Shown: positions 9,690-18,109 of the stretch, in pieces | How positions within the stretch are numbered: the first letter of the stretch is position 1 | Layout of the letters: each line of letters opens with the position of its first letter | NCBI GenBank assembly: GCA_009760855.2 | Contig: WPIO01000013.1 | Location: 4,801,501-4,823,500 of the forward strand | Direction: 5' to 3' | Length of the DNA: 22,000 bases | Origin: Cristatella mucedo | Taxonomy: Eukaryota; Bryozoa; Phylactolaemata; Cristatellidae | Position numbers and translations under genes: made by a program | The notes under the pieces: generated by a model | What the model was told of the DNA's origin: nothing | The model's input: only the letters and a program-made list of their open reading frames with translations | Database searches by the model: none

Positions 9690-9838
9690 TTTTGAACAGA
9701 AGCAGTTACAAAGCGACAGAGAGCCTTTACGGCTGTCACCGCCGCTTGCAGTGGGCAATGCTGGATCGCTCATTGCAGGACTCGAACCCACGACCTCGGT
9801 CGTAGAGAGCGATCACCTTACTCCTGGGCTAAGATCCA
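9690..9838 (-). mobile_element. tRNA-derived SINE (family A), copy 2, best-preserved head
   Basis: On the minus strand a Pol III A box, TAGCCCAGGAGTAAGG (plus 9816-9831), is followed by a perfect B box, GGTTCGAGTCC (plus 9778-9788), at tRNA-like spacing. The part between holds the complementary pair ACGACC / GGTCGT, like an anticodon-arm remnant. The body runs on to about 9690 (GTAAAGGCTCTCTGTCGC on minus). It is not called a tRNA because the acceptor stem is not formed and the same body follows the head in three other copies. Confidence 0.75.
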
Positions 9839-9845
9839 CAGGCAA

Positions 9846-9975
9846 CAAATGAAGCTGATTTAGCACTCATTTAAATAGCGGCAGAAGACCCTTCAAAGCT
9901 ATAGCCACCCTCTGCAGTGGGAATTAAAGGATCAAACACTGCAGTACTCAATCTCTCGACCTGGGTCGTGAAGCG
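9846..9975 (-). mobile_element. tRNA-derived SINE (family A), copy 3, body and B-box side
   Basis: GCGGCAGAAGACCCTT and GCCACCCTCTGCAGTGGG match the body of copies 1 and 2. ACTGCAGTACTCAATCTCTCGACC-GGGTCG is the decayed B-box region. The copy stops at AAGCG (9971-9975), where a LINE begins. Its A-box side reappears at 10671-10705. Confidence 0.65.
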
Positions 9976-10665
9976 AAATGTCATGTAATGTATCTCCGTC
10001 TGTAACTCCACAAAGTCATATTGACCACGAGGGTGTTACGCAGGAGAGTTTTGTATAGCGCACTCACAGCCTAAGCGGCTTTCGGTACGCATTCGGTAGC
10101 CAACAGACTTTGTCTCACGCAACAAAGAGAAAGTGGGAAGCATAGCAGAGTTAGGAGAGCAGTTGAGGTAGTCAGTAGCATGGAAGTAGCAGCTCAGGAC
10201 CGCTGAAAAGGATGTGCCATAGTCGGCAGTAGGAGAGTAGTTGTCGTTGCCTAAGAATTGTGGAAGCGAGCTCCACAGTCTATAACCTACAGAGCTAAAG
10301 CTTCTGTCGCCAACGGTCTTAAAGCGGAGGAATGGGACAGCTAATTTATTGTCCACACAGGACCTGAGGGCGCGAACAGGCTGACTCTGATGCAGCAGTT
10401 CAGCTAGGTACGAAGGAGCCAAGCCGTGGCGGGCCTTGTGGGTCAGCGTAAGAACTTGGCTCTGTATCCTTAGCTCAACCGGCAACCATCCTAGCTCTTT
10501 CCGCAAAGGAGACACGTGCTCAAACCGCTGGGACTTGAAGACCAGCCTTGCAGCCATATTCATTGTCCGCTGTAGTGGCATAATAGCTTTCTTTGGCAGC
10601 CTAGCCAAAAGGGAATTACAATAATCAAGCCAAGACAGAACTAAAGAGCTAGTTAAATCTTTTAC
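9976..10665 (-). mobile_element. LINE of a second CR1/L2-type family, 3' part, inserted in a SINE
   Basis: The element is on the minus strand, with its 3' end at 9976. The tail there reads ACATTACATGACATTT rather than the (TTA)n of the other family. The last ~140 bp recur at 21069-21212. It is bounded by AAGCG on the left (9971-9975) and AAGCG on the right (10666-10670), a possible 5-bp target-site duplication, and SINE sequence lies on both outer sides. It is 5'-truncated and keeps only the reverse-transcriptase C-terminal part. Confidence 0.7.
10036..10665 (-). pseudogene. Reverse transcriptase C-terminal fragment, second LINE family
   Basis: One frame is open from about 10665 down to a TAA at 10036-10038, roughly 209 codons. 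In order it shows SWLDYCNSLLARLP, then a 'LQRTMNMAARLVF' helix, a 'GWLPVELRIQSQVL' block, 'HKARHGLAPSYLAELL', and 'KTVGDRSFSSVGYRLWSSLP'. These match the region downstream of the catalytic centre in CR1/L2 LINE polyproteins. The palm motif with the catalytic aspartates lies upstream and is missing. The sequence differs clearly from the reverse transcriptase at 12485-13303, so this is a separate family. After the Trp-Ser-Ser-Leu-Pro motif the usual 'LKTHLF' ending is not recognisable. The frame has no authentic start codon; it simply begins at the truncation. Confidence 0.8.
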
Positions 10666-10670
10666 AAGCG

Positions 10671-10705
10671 CAAGCGCCTTAACCCTGGGCTAAGACCATT
10701 GGGCA
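10671..10705 (-). mobile_element. tRNA-derived SINE (family A), copy 3, A-box side
   Basis: On the minus strand this reads TCTTAGCCCAGGGTTAAGG, the same A-box head as in copy 2. With 9846-9975 it completes one SINE interrupted by the LINE. Confidence 0.6.
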
Positions 10706-10813
10706 TATTGTACGTATATGGTGGCACATGAGACTTTTTTGGCTGTCATGTCGCTCGCTGTAGGCATTCAGTAATTGCGTACTTCAGGAATACAACATAA
10801 GAGCTTGACCGCG

Positions 10814-10852
10814 TCTTTCCTTGAGCTCATCTTTCCTTGACCTGGTCTTTCC
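10814..10852. repeat. Short tandem repeat, period 16, about 2.4 units
   Basis: TCTTTCCTTGAGCTCA, TCTTTCCTTGACCTGG, then TCTTTCC, starting at 10814, 10830 and 10846. Confidence 0.7.
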
Positions 10853-11037
10853 GATCTCGCAATTTCGATTTTCTCTCGACGTTATACGACGATCGACCTA
10901 GGCCGGTCCGCTGCTCTTGTGCCATGCCTAAAAATCGGAGCAATGCCTATCCAAGGCGACTTGATCGATCGTACTTATGAGGTTCAATAAGGCAGCCGGG
11001 TGAGGCGAGCCAATATTAAGAGCTACCTAGGCCTTTG

Positions 11038-11190
11038 GTTCTTAGCCCAAGGATAGGGTGCTCGGTCATAACGACCTGCGCCGTGAGATCAAGTTCTCTA
11101 GCAAATAAGCAATGCTTCATTCCCCAATGCAAGCGTAGATATTGCCAAAAAGGCTTTCCTGAACTTCATAAATGAGGCTGGCGAGTCAGC
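11038..11190 (+). mobile_element. tRNA-derived SINE (family A), copy 4, plus strand
   Basis: The A box TAGCCCAAGGATAGGG begins at 11043. A degenerate B box, GATCAAGTTC, lies at 11088-11097. The body words ATTCCCCAATGCAAGCG and AAAAAGGCTTTC (11119-11157) match the reverse complement of the body of copy 2. This is the only family A copy on the plus strand in the window. Confidence 0.6.
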
Positions 11191-11456
11191 TGACATATTT
11201 TTAGTTTATTGTATCCCTTAGTGAGCTTCGCAACTTACATTCGGCCAGACAGTGCATAACATAAGCACAGGATTACTTGGATCGCACCCGAAGTTGCCAA
11301 CGAGAAAATTGAGAAAATATCGTGAAGAGTAAACAATGACAGTACAAACTTACATTTTTTGAAATACCTGGATAGCTCTTAAGCAAGTGCTTCAACTTCA
11401 GTCTTCCTTCTCTCGAGGAAGCGCGGGCTTTTCTCCAGTTATTGCGTGCAGTTTTT
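11191..11456. other. Unassigned stretch, no gene seen
   Basis: No recognisable frame or repeat. Confidence 0.4.
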
Positions 11457-11510
11457 AGTGGCCCCTGACTAGGGATACGACCCTCGTCGTTTCCCTAGTC
11501 AGCGGCCACT
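11457..11510. repeat. Compact 54-base hairpin, 24 of 26 positions paired
   Basis: Arms 11457-11475 and 11492-11510 pair over 19 positions with one mismatch (the shared core is CTGACTAGGGA / TCCCTAGTCAG). After a T-T mismatch, ACGAC (11477-11481) pairs with GTCGT (11486-11490) around the loop CCTC. The sequence alone does not say whether it is transcribed. Confidence 0.85.
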
Positions 11511-11873
11511 CTACAAGGTGACACTTGCCCTCAGGCTCTGTTAGCCCCTGAGACTTCCTCAGCCTCTGCTAGCCACTCTACGAATTCGTATTCTACGATC
11601 CCTACGTATACACGCTACATACGTAATAAAAAAACGAATACAGACATTCCGATAGAGTGTAGTTCTTCTGAAGAGCAGTAGTTAGACTAGCAGTGGAATA
11701 ATGGTAAACGTCGAGAGAATACTAACAAATGTGTCTAACGCTAGAAAACTGCTATGGTACCTGTTAAGAAACTAGCATACTACAGGTTGGGTTGGAAGTT
11801 TTGAAGATCTGGAAATATAAGAAAAATCGATTATACCCACCGCGTCTAAACCGGAAGCAAAGCAACTAAAACT
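11511..11873. other. Unassigned stretch, no gene seen
   Basis: GCCACTCTAC occurs at 11505-11514 and again at about 11572-11581, and CTCAG/CTGAG words recur between. No coding frame recognised. Confidence 0.4.
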
Positions 11874-12432
11874 AAAAAGCTACCGATCTCACAACCACAT
11901 GCGACTTGTGTCACAATTTTTTTAGCCTTGATAAGTTGAGGTACATTTTACAGCTGGGTGAGGTGCATGCATTTGACGTACAGTGGTAGCTTTGGACTTT
12001 TAAAATCCATAACTCAGTCAATACTTGGTGTAACATTGTGAAATTTTAAATGCAAGTTCAGCCCTGCTTGCAAATTACTCCAGAAGTTTATTGCTGACTT
12101 ATAATTGATAATTATTGGTACACACGTCTATTATTTCAGAAAATATAGCGTCAGAAAATTGATGACGTGTGCAGTACTTATTCAACCTAAATAAGAAATG
12201 TAAAGCAGTGATTTGTAAGCAGGGCTGGGCTCAAAAACGTTAAATTTCACGTTGATCTGTGAGCTACTGGCCGACTTGCGGAATTTAAAAGGTACACAGT
12301 TATACTGAAAATGAAGCTGCTTAAAAATCAAATGCATGCACCTAAACCAGCTGCAAACAAGTACCTCCATGTACCACAGTTCAAACAAGTTGGGACATGA
12401 GTAGCAAGCGACGCAGAGATCGGTAACTTTTT
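11874..12432. mobile_element. Long foldback (hairpin) element, ~560 bp, self-complementary end to end
   Basis: The left end, AAAAAGCTACCGATCTC (11874-11890), pairs with the right end, GAGATCGGTAACTTTTT (12416-12432). Further pairs come in order toward the centre: AGGTGCATGCATTTGA (from about 11949) with the complement near 12326-12342; GTGAAATTTTAAA with TTAAATTTCAC (about 12037 and 12240); TTCAGCCCTGCTTGCAAATTA with TGATTTGTAAGCAGGGCTG (about 12057 and 12208); and ACACGTC with GACGTGT (about 12122 and 12163). The symmetry axis is near 12153. The arms have diverged by substitutions and indels. No transposase frame is present. The form fits a foldback or MITE-like element, or an old inverted duplication. 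The right end directly abuts the LINE 3' tail. Confidence 0.8.
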
Positions 12433-13390
12433 GGATATTAATAATAATAATAATGTACTTGATAAAGCGCCCACAGAGAACTTAATTTCTTTCTAGGCAC
12501 TTTACATTTGATGCAAAGGGAAATGCAATTAAATGGTAAGTAAAATCATGCTTGAAAAAAACAAACAAAATTAATAACATGGTTAGGGGTGACATGCACA
12601 GGGTCAGCATGCAAATGTGGTTACTGGCAGCATGCACAGTGTCAGCACGCATAAGCACGTGAAGGACGAATGACAGGGACCCACTAAATGCTGTCCTAAA
12701 TAGGTGTGTTTTTAGGTTCCTTTTAAATGTGGTCAGGTCAGGGGATGTTCTGACACAGGTCGGGAGGGAGTTCCAGGCTGTGGGAGCATACGAACTAAAT
12801 GCACGGTCTCCAAAGGATTTGAGGTTTGTACGAGGTATTTCTAGACTGTTGGATTCCGAAGAGCGGGTGGTACGATGCTTGGCCTGATGCGGGAGTATGT
12901 CGGAGAGATAGGCTGGAGCCATAGAATGAAGGGACCTAAAAGTGAGCGACAAAACCTTGAAGTCAATCCGTTGCTTGACTGGTAGCCAGTGCAGGTCGGC
13001 GAGACGTGGAGTAATGTGGCAACTGCGACGTTCACGACAGACAAGCCTATCTGCGGAGTTTTGCACCAGCTGCAATCGCCTGATCGCACATGCTGGTAGG
13101 CCAGTAAGCAGTGAGTTGCAGAAGTCGAGACGAGATGTCACGAATGCATGGACCAACTTGGACGTGGTATCCTTATCTAAACAAGCCCGAATTTTAGCAA
13201 TATTATGAAGCTGAAAATAGGCAGATTTGACCGTGGAGCTGATATGTTTGTCTAACGAGAGGTCGCTTTGGAATATGACACCTAGATTTCGAGCTGAAGA
13301 TTTCTAGATTTTTTGCAATCGGTTTACTTTCAGTTTGGGCCTGGTGTGCATAAACAACATTTTTTCCTTCTACGCGGAATTCTGTATAGC
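12433..13390 (-). mobile_element. CR1/L2-type LINE, 5'-truncated, best preserved of the main family
   Basis: The 3' end lies at about 12433, with a (TTA)n tail on the minus strand (plus 12438-12453) after a GCGCTTTATCAAGTAC word typical of L2-type 3' ends. The body holds a 3' untranslated part and the reverse-transcriptase C-terminal coding region. The family match fades between about 13310 and 13390, where a TEFxVxGK-like word may be the last coding remnant. Fragments at 160, 2800, 4854, 5176, 5963, 7531, 15676 and 21497 belong to the same or a close family. Confidence 0.85.
12482..13303 (-). pseudogene. LINE reverse transcriptase, C-terminal 273 codons open
   Basis: The frame is open from just after a TAG at 13304-13306 to the TAA at 12482-12484. 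Motifs in order: RNLGVIFQSDLSLDKHISS (the strand following the palm), AFVTSRLDFCNSLLTGLP, LQLVQNSADRLVCRERR, HITPRLADLHWLPVKQRIDF, KVLSLTFRSLHSMAPAYLSD, GDRAFSSYAPTAWNSLP, then FKRNLKTHLFRTAF, the usual end of CR1/L2 ORF2 proteins. The residues after that (about 60) look like read-through into the 3' untranslated part. The palm Tyr-Ala-Asp-Asp motif lies upstream of the truncation and is absent, so no active enzyme is encoded. The intact frame suggests a younger age than other copies. No real start codon exists. Confidence 0.85.
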
Positions 13391-13459
13391 TTCCGAACCA
13401 ATTATAATATGCTTGTGTTTTGAAAGGTACGCTAAAAATTTGTTTTTCTGTCGTTCGCA

Positions 13460-15675
13460 TTACGTACCTAGGAATATGAACTTGTCAGAAGTAGCCACTG
13501 TCGGGTGGCTATAGTCAGCACAAAAATCCTTACACTCCAGAGGCACAACAGCGTAAGGCAACCGAGGCACTGCTGGAGTAATTGCAAACAACGAGAGGGA
13601 AGATGGTCATCAAGAATCAGAGCTTGAAAATTGGTGACTTTTGACAATAATGTCCGTGTGTGGGCACGCTGCTTTCGCGCCGTAGAAATCGAAAGTCTTT
13701 GAAAGCCCTCGTTCATTAGCAGAACTCTACAGGAGCGTGTCTGAGCGTGCCCGAACGTACCTGAGCGTGTAGAGGTTTGCTACTTACCTGCAACAGTGGA
13801 GTCATAGCGACCAAATAGAAGAAACAGTATACTAGCGAGCATTGAGATCGTTGCTTTCAGACGGCCTCGTTGCCGCGGTCAATAGCAAAGATGCCAGCTG
13901 ACGTCATCAGGACCGGAAAGAAAAGAGCGTCAAGCGAGCTTCCATTACTCGCAGCTAAATAGAGCGCAGTGTCTTGACTTAAAGCTCTCGAGCGGGACGC
14001 TTCAAGAGGAAGTTGTTGTTGCAGAGTGAGCCTGGTTACGCGCTTAGAAACCGAGGTAGGGTGTAGAACTGCTGACATAGCAGCCTATCCAACGCTGATA
14101 CCTTGGCGCGCCACCTATTGTGTTGCTTAATCCTTTCCTAAACCAGCTGTGGTTCATTCACTACCGTTGTTGCTTGGGACGAAGGTCTTTGGCTGCTACG
14201 AGCGCATTGAAAGCTGTCCAGGTTTTTAGTAATACCATACATTTTAATATTACTTTTTTAATTTTAAAAATATTAAATAAATAAAATTAGTTTTTAACCA
14301 TAGACAATTTACTCGCGTAAAACCGACTTAGCTCGAATGCCATTAACAGACCATTATGCATATTCGGTGTAATACCTGCACATTACCGTTACTCTGCTAG
14401 GCAAAGGAAAAAAAACGGGAACGGTTGTGACGGCTTGCTGCGATGCTAGTGCTCCTTTCGAGTAGACCAGTAGGTGGCCTTATGACCTTACGAGTCACAA
14501 ATTCCATTGAAAATTGAATTTCAGCTCTGGACCCCTGCCTACAAAATTTTCCTAAGCACATAAACACGATTTTGCCTGCAATAATAATAATATTAATGGA
14601 TGTATTTAGCAGCTAGGTGAAACAAAACGACCATCTATGAGGACAACAAAATCCCCATATATATGACAGGTATAGCATAAAAGAAGAATTTTATTTAGTT
14701 ATCCATAACGTTAGATTTTTCAGAACTCGTTCGCAGAAAGGAAAATTAAAATGGATGGAGCAAATGCCGCGAGGAAAGGGTCAAGTTTTTGGTTCATTTT
14801 TTATTATTATTTTGTTATTATTATTTGTTCATTCAGCCGCCGAATCAGCAGATGACGTGATGTCATTTTATTCTGCTGTAAGTTTCTCGCTCACTTTCAT
14901 ACAAAAACTAATGCCCAACACAGACAAAAAATCTAATCACAATGTGTAAATTAAAAACAAAAACAGTTGGCAATCATGCTCTAAATTTTATTTCTATGAG
15001 ATTTCTTTCTCGTTTGGCTTAATATGAAGATTAAACCAATGGACTACGTAGACATAGGTGGATTGCTTTCCGAGTTCCTTCTGTCACTCATTTCCTTTAC
15101 GCAACGATGCTTGACGTGCCGCCTCAGCTAGCTGCCGCTGCTGTCGCGGATACCGCGAAGTTGAAGCCATCCGAGCTCAAAACGCCGCAAGGAAAAGAGC
15201 TTCTATCCATTTTGAGAATCACGCGAGTACTTTGTCCGTAGCACAGCATGAATTGCGCGTGAGTGGACGTGCACGTGCGCGCCACCAACCGGGTAAGTGC
15301 CATCGTCATCGTACGTGGGCCCTGTCGATGCGAGTCCGTTTTCGGATGCCCAGACAGTCTAGTACTACCGCTCAGGCTTGTTGTCATTTAGTGCTCATGC
15401 GGGTAGTAGTGCTGCCTGCTCGTTCAGCCTCTCGTATCCTGCTAGGCTTCGCTGCCAAACTGGCACTTGCATGTATCGTTGTTGCTAACTGCAATCTCCC
15501 GTTAGAACTGACGATAACACCTCGAACTGAGTGCAAAAAAAAAGCCGAAGCTGACCTTGACCCTTGACCTCGAAGCTGTGATCACTTTTAACTGGTGCCA
15601 CTGGAGGTTCGCTCCTCGAGCCTCGAGCCCAGTTGTTTACAGCCTAATTCGTCTGCACTCCGTCTACGTAGACTA
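13460..15675. other. Unassigned 2.2-kb stretch, no gene seen
   Basis: I find no recognisable gene or mobile element. There is a 10-bp degenerate repeat at 13733-13772, AT-rich DNA at 14220-14300 and T/A-rich DNA at 14800-14830. Short open frames occur at 13468-13716 and 13857-14078 (minus), 14755-14949 (plus, with a Leu/Ile-rich hydrophobic run) and 15232-15567 (plus, 111 codons). None has a known motif, and none is supported by splice or promoter signals that I can trust. A single small exon could be missed in such a stretch. Confidence 0.4.
13733..13772. repeat. Degenerate 10-bp tandem repeat, four units
   Basis: GAGCGTGTCT, GAGCGTGCCC, GAACGTACCT, GAGCGTGTAG, in exact 10-bp register. Confidence 0.8.
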
Positions 15676-16325
15676 GTCCCACGAACCCACTAAACGCTGC
15701 GTTATATTGATGAGCTTTTAGTTTCTTTTTAAATGTGATCAAGTCAGGAGATGTCGTGACACGAGTCGGAAGTGAGTCCCGGGGCCTTGGGAGCATGCAA
15801 ACTAAAGGCACGATCTCCGTGAAGAGTTTGAGGGTTATACGAGGCATGGGTAAGCAACTAGATTCCGAAAATCTGATGATACGACTGGTATGGAAGTAGA
15901 TTTTATAGGTAGGCAGGAGCCAAAGAATGAAAAGACCTAGAAGTGAGCGACATAACCTGGAAGTCGATGCATTGCTTGACTGGTAGCCAGTGCAGGTAGG
16001 AGATAGGTAGTGTTATGTGGCAACTGCGACGCTCACGACAGACAAGCCTGGCTGCAGAATTTTGCACCAGCTGTAAGTGCCTAATTGCACAGGCCGGTAG
16101 ACCAGCAAGCAGTGATTTACAGAAGTCAAGACGGGATCACAAATGCATAGACAAACTTAGATGCGATATCCTTATCTGCATGGACCAACTTGGATGTGAT
16201 ATCCTTATCGAAACAAGCCCAAATTTTAGCAATTGTATGTAGCTGAAAGTAGGCAGACTTGACTGCTGAGCTGATGTGGTCGTCTAATGAAAGGTCACTT
16301 TGAAACAGGATACCTAGATTTCGTT
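15676..16325 (-). pseudogene. Reverse transcriptase C-terminal part of the large LINE
   Basis: It aligns along its length with 12670-13296. Near 16318-16250 the minus strand encodes RNLGILFQSDLSLDDHISSA. Downstream, around 16230-16140, a 33-bp unit is tandemly duplicated (GCATAGACAAACTTAGATGC at 16145 and GCATGGACCAACTTGGATGT at 16178), giving two similar 11-residue segments (KDI-SK-V-A type) in frame. Stops and frameshifts break the remainder, which still shows a Cys/Ser-rich RR-S-HIT segment near 16015-16060. Confidence 0.75.
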
Positions 16326-16618
16326 CAGATTAAACAGGAGACGTGCTGATATCAGATTAAACAGGAGACGTGCGGATATCAGATTAAACAGGAGACGCGC
16401 TGATATCAGATTAAACAGGAGACGCGCTGATATCAGATTAAACAGGAGACGCGCTGATATCAGATTAAACAGGAGACGCGCTGATATCAGATTAAACAGG
16501 AGACGCGCTGATATCAGATTAAACAGGAGACGCGCTGATATCAGATTAAACAGGAGACGCGCTGATATCAGATTAAACAGGAGACGCGCTGATATCAGAT
16601 TAAACAGGAGACGCGCTG
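16326..16618. repeat. Minisatellite, 27-bp unit, 11 copies, inside the LINE
   Basis: The unit CAGATTAAACAGGAGACGCG plus CTGATAT starts at 16326 and repeats every 27 bp to a last partial unit at 16596-16618. Copies 3 to 11 are identical where complete; copies 1 and 2 carry a T at the unit's 19th position, and copy 2 also has a G for T. The period is nine codons. On the minus strand the unit reads D-I-S-A-S-P-V-stop-S and merges without frame change into E-R-N-L-G on one side and into the S-A-S-S-A-S-P-V strand on the other. The array therefore grew from LINE coding sequence. It has no variable spacers, so it is not a CRISPR array. Confidence 0.95.
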
Positions 16619-17110
16619 CTGGCGGAGTCGATTGTGAATGTTATTCTCTTCACGAATTGAATCACACTTGGCTTGCCCATAACTAAGTAAGTTTTTTATT
16701 TTTATTATCATTCAATTTTAAAAAGGTTGCTGCCATCCGTGCGCAGATGCCATCGATATATGCAGCAAGAGAGTTTAGAGAATTTGACACGTTCGAGGGC
16801 TGGGAGGGATCAAAGCAAAGGCACAACTGAGTGCCATTTGCATAGAAGTGAAAGCCTAGCTTGTGCCTGGCAATCACGCCGGCACGAGGGAGGTTGAAAA
16901 CCATGAAAAGAACCGGACCTAGCACTGAGCCACGAGATACCCCATATTTCAGAGTTCATCGAATGTTTTTTGTCAAATCACATCAATACTCTGGAGTCTT
17001 CCACCGAGATAGAGCCTGAACCATCGCAATCAGTACCAGTGCTGCCCGGATGAGATGAGAGGCGCTCAAGAAGGTCTTGGTTATCGATAGTATCAAAAGC
17101 TGACGATTAA
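16619..17110 (-). pseudogene. Reverse transcriptase palm region with destroyed catalytic motif
   Basis: Near 17110-17078 the minus strand reads V-L-H-D-stop-S-S-A-F-D-T-I-D-N, the motif A block; the catalytic Asp is kept but the next codon is a stop. After degraded sequence comes a Leu-Gly-Pro-Val-Leu-Phe block (16925-16905), the motif B/C approach. At 16850 the usual Phe-Tyr-Ala-Asp-Asp-Thr-Gln-Leu is F-Y-A-N-G-T-Q-L, so both catalytic Asp are lost. It is followed by FDPSQPSNVSNSLNSLAAYI and LKLNDNK (about 16705), both typical of the family. The open frame 16683-16925 covers only part of this. Confidence 0.8.
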
Positions 17111-17299
17111 TCGTGCAAAACAAGCATAGATATTCTACCTAAGTCCGAATTTCTATGTAAGTCGTTATGCACCCAAAGCAATGATGACTGTTAAGTGATT
17201 AGCACGAAAATCAGACTGCGACTTACTTGCAACATTTGAATCTTCAATAGATGAGCTCAGCTGGTCTGCCGCGACTTGATACAGAGCCTTAAATTGCTA

Positions 17300-17840
17300 G
17301 TTACTCACAGCAGCAGCAGATCAATTCATCGTAAAAGTAGGGCAGTGGGATTAAGGTCAAGAGGACTAGTTGTATTCTTTCATTGTGATATGAATTTCAA
17401 TGCGAAGACACTCGTGACCTCCTTGAATGCAGGCATTGAGGTACTGCATGGAATTGAGGAACAGGATTCCATGGGGATGCTGCGGTCTTAGGTATGGAGT
17501 CTGATCTTTTCAATCTTGTTGACAAAGAAGATTAAGAGCGATTAGCTAGATCATCACACGGATCACTAGAGAAATAGCTAATATGGGAGTGGTTATGGAG
17601 ATGGTTGATCGTCGACATCAGCATTTTGTGATTGTGCATCTGTGGTTCAACAATGATTCTTTAGAAGCTAGGTTGGCCTTTGCTATGACCGATTGGTACG
17701 ATCTACAGTATTTCTTGTAGGCCTGTCGATGGACAGTCAGTCCTGAGTTTTTGTACGCTTTTTCAAGCTTGCGTTTATTAGTCCTAGCTAGTTTAAATGT
17801 CTGTGGCAAACCATAAGCCATCTGGGCGAGGGCGCACATT
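17300..17840 (-). pseudogene. LINE connector and start of reverse transcriptase domain
   Basis: At 17800-17690 the minus strand reads KRKLEKAYKNSGLTVHRQAY and then a KKYCRSYQSVI-AK segment, the basic helical connector between endonuclease and polymerase in CR1/L2 proteins. Near 17620-17560 a LMSTINHL-type word and DLANR follow. At 17530-17500 in another frame comes FFVNKIEKIR, a hallmark of this clade. Near 17370-17330 an SPLDLNPTALL word matches the 'S..DPIPT.LLK' motif. The block between 17300 and 17110 is too short to hold the full fingers region, so an internal deletion is likely. Confidence 0.75.
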
Positions 17841-18109
17841 GCTCTTAGTCAGAGATGCAAACTCTTTGAGCATGTCAGTTAGTGTCGTGTTGCAGCAATC
17901 ACCAAATGTTGACAGGTCGGAAGGGGCAATGAGCAGCAGAGATTAAGCAGATATTATCGCTGGGACAGAATCGATTTCAAGGGTCTTGAGGTTTTGCGAT
18001 TCACAGGCAATTTTAGATGAAGAGGAAGAAGGCACACATTGTAGACTGAATAAGATCTGCTCGTGGCCAGATAAGCAGATTTTGGTAATAGTCGGTTATG
18101 AAAAAGTGC

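Noticed and set aside
9775-9835. Possible tRNA gene on the minus strand
   Set aside because: The A and B boxes are good, but no acceptor stem forms and the same head and body occur in three other copies, so it is a SINE.
14755-14949. 64-codon frame with a hydrophobic Ile/Leu run
   Set aside because: The hydrophobic run comes from a TTATTATTATTTTGTTATT-type T/A-rich repeat; no other support.
15232-15567. 111-codon plus frame with Arg- and Ala-rich sequence
   Set aside because: No recognisable motif, an opposing frame at 15124-15387, and a length compatible with chance in GC-richer DNA.
16326-16618. CRISPR-like array
   Set aside because: Units are contiguous and identical with no unique spacers; the setting is a eukaryotic LINE.
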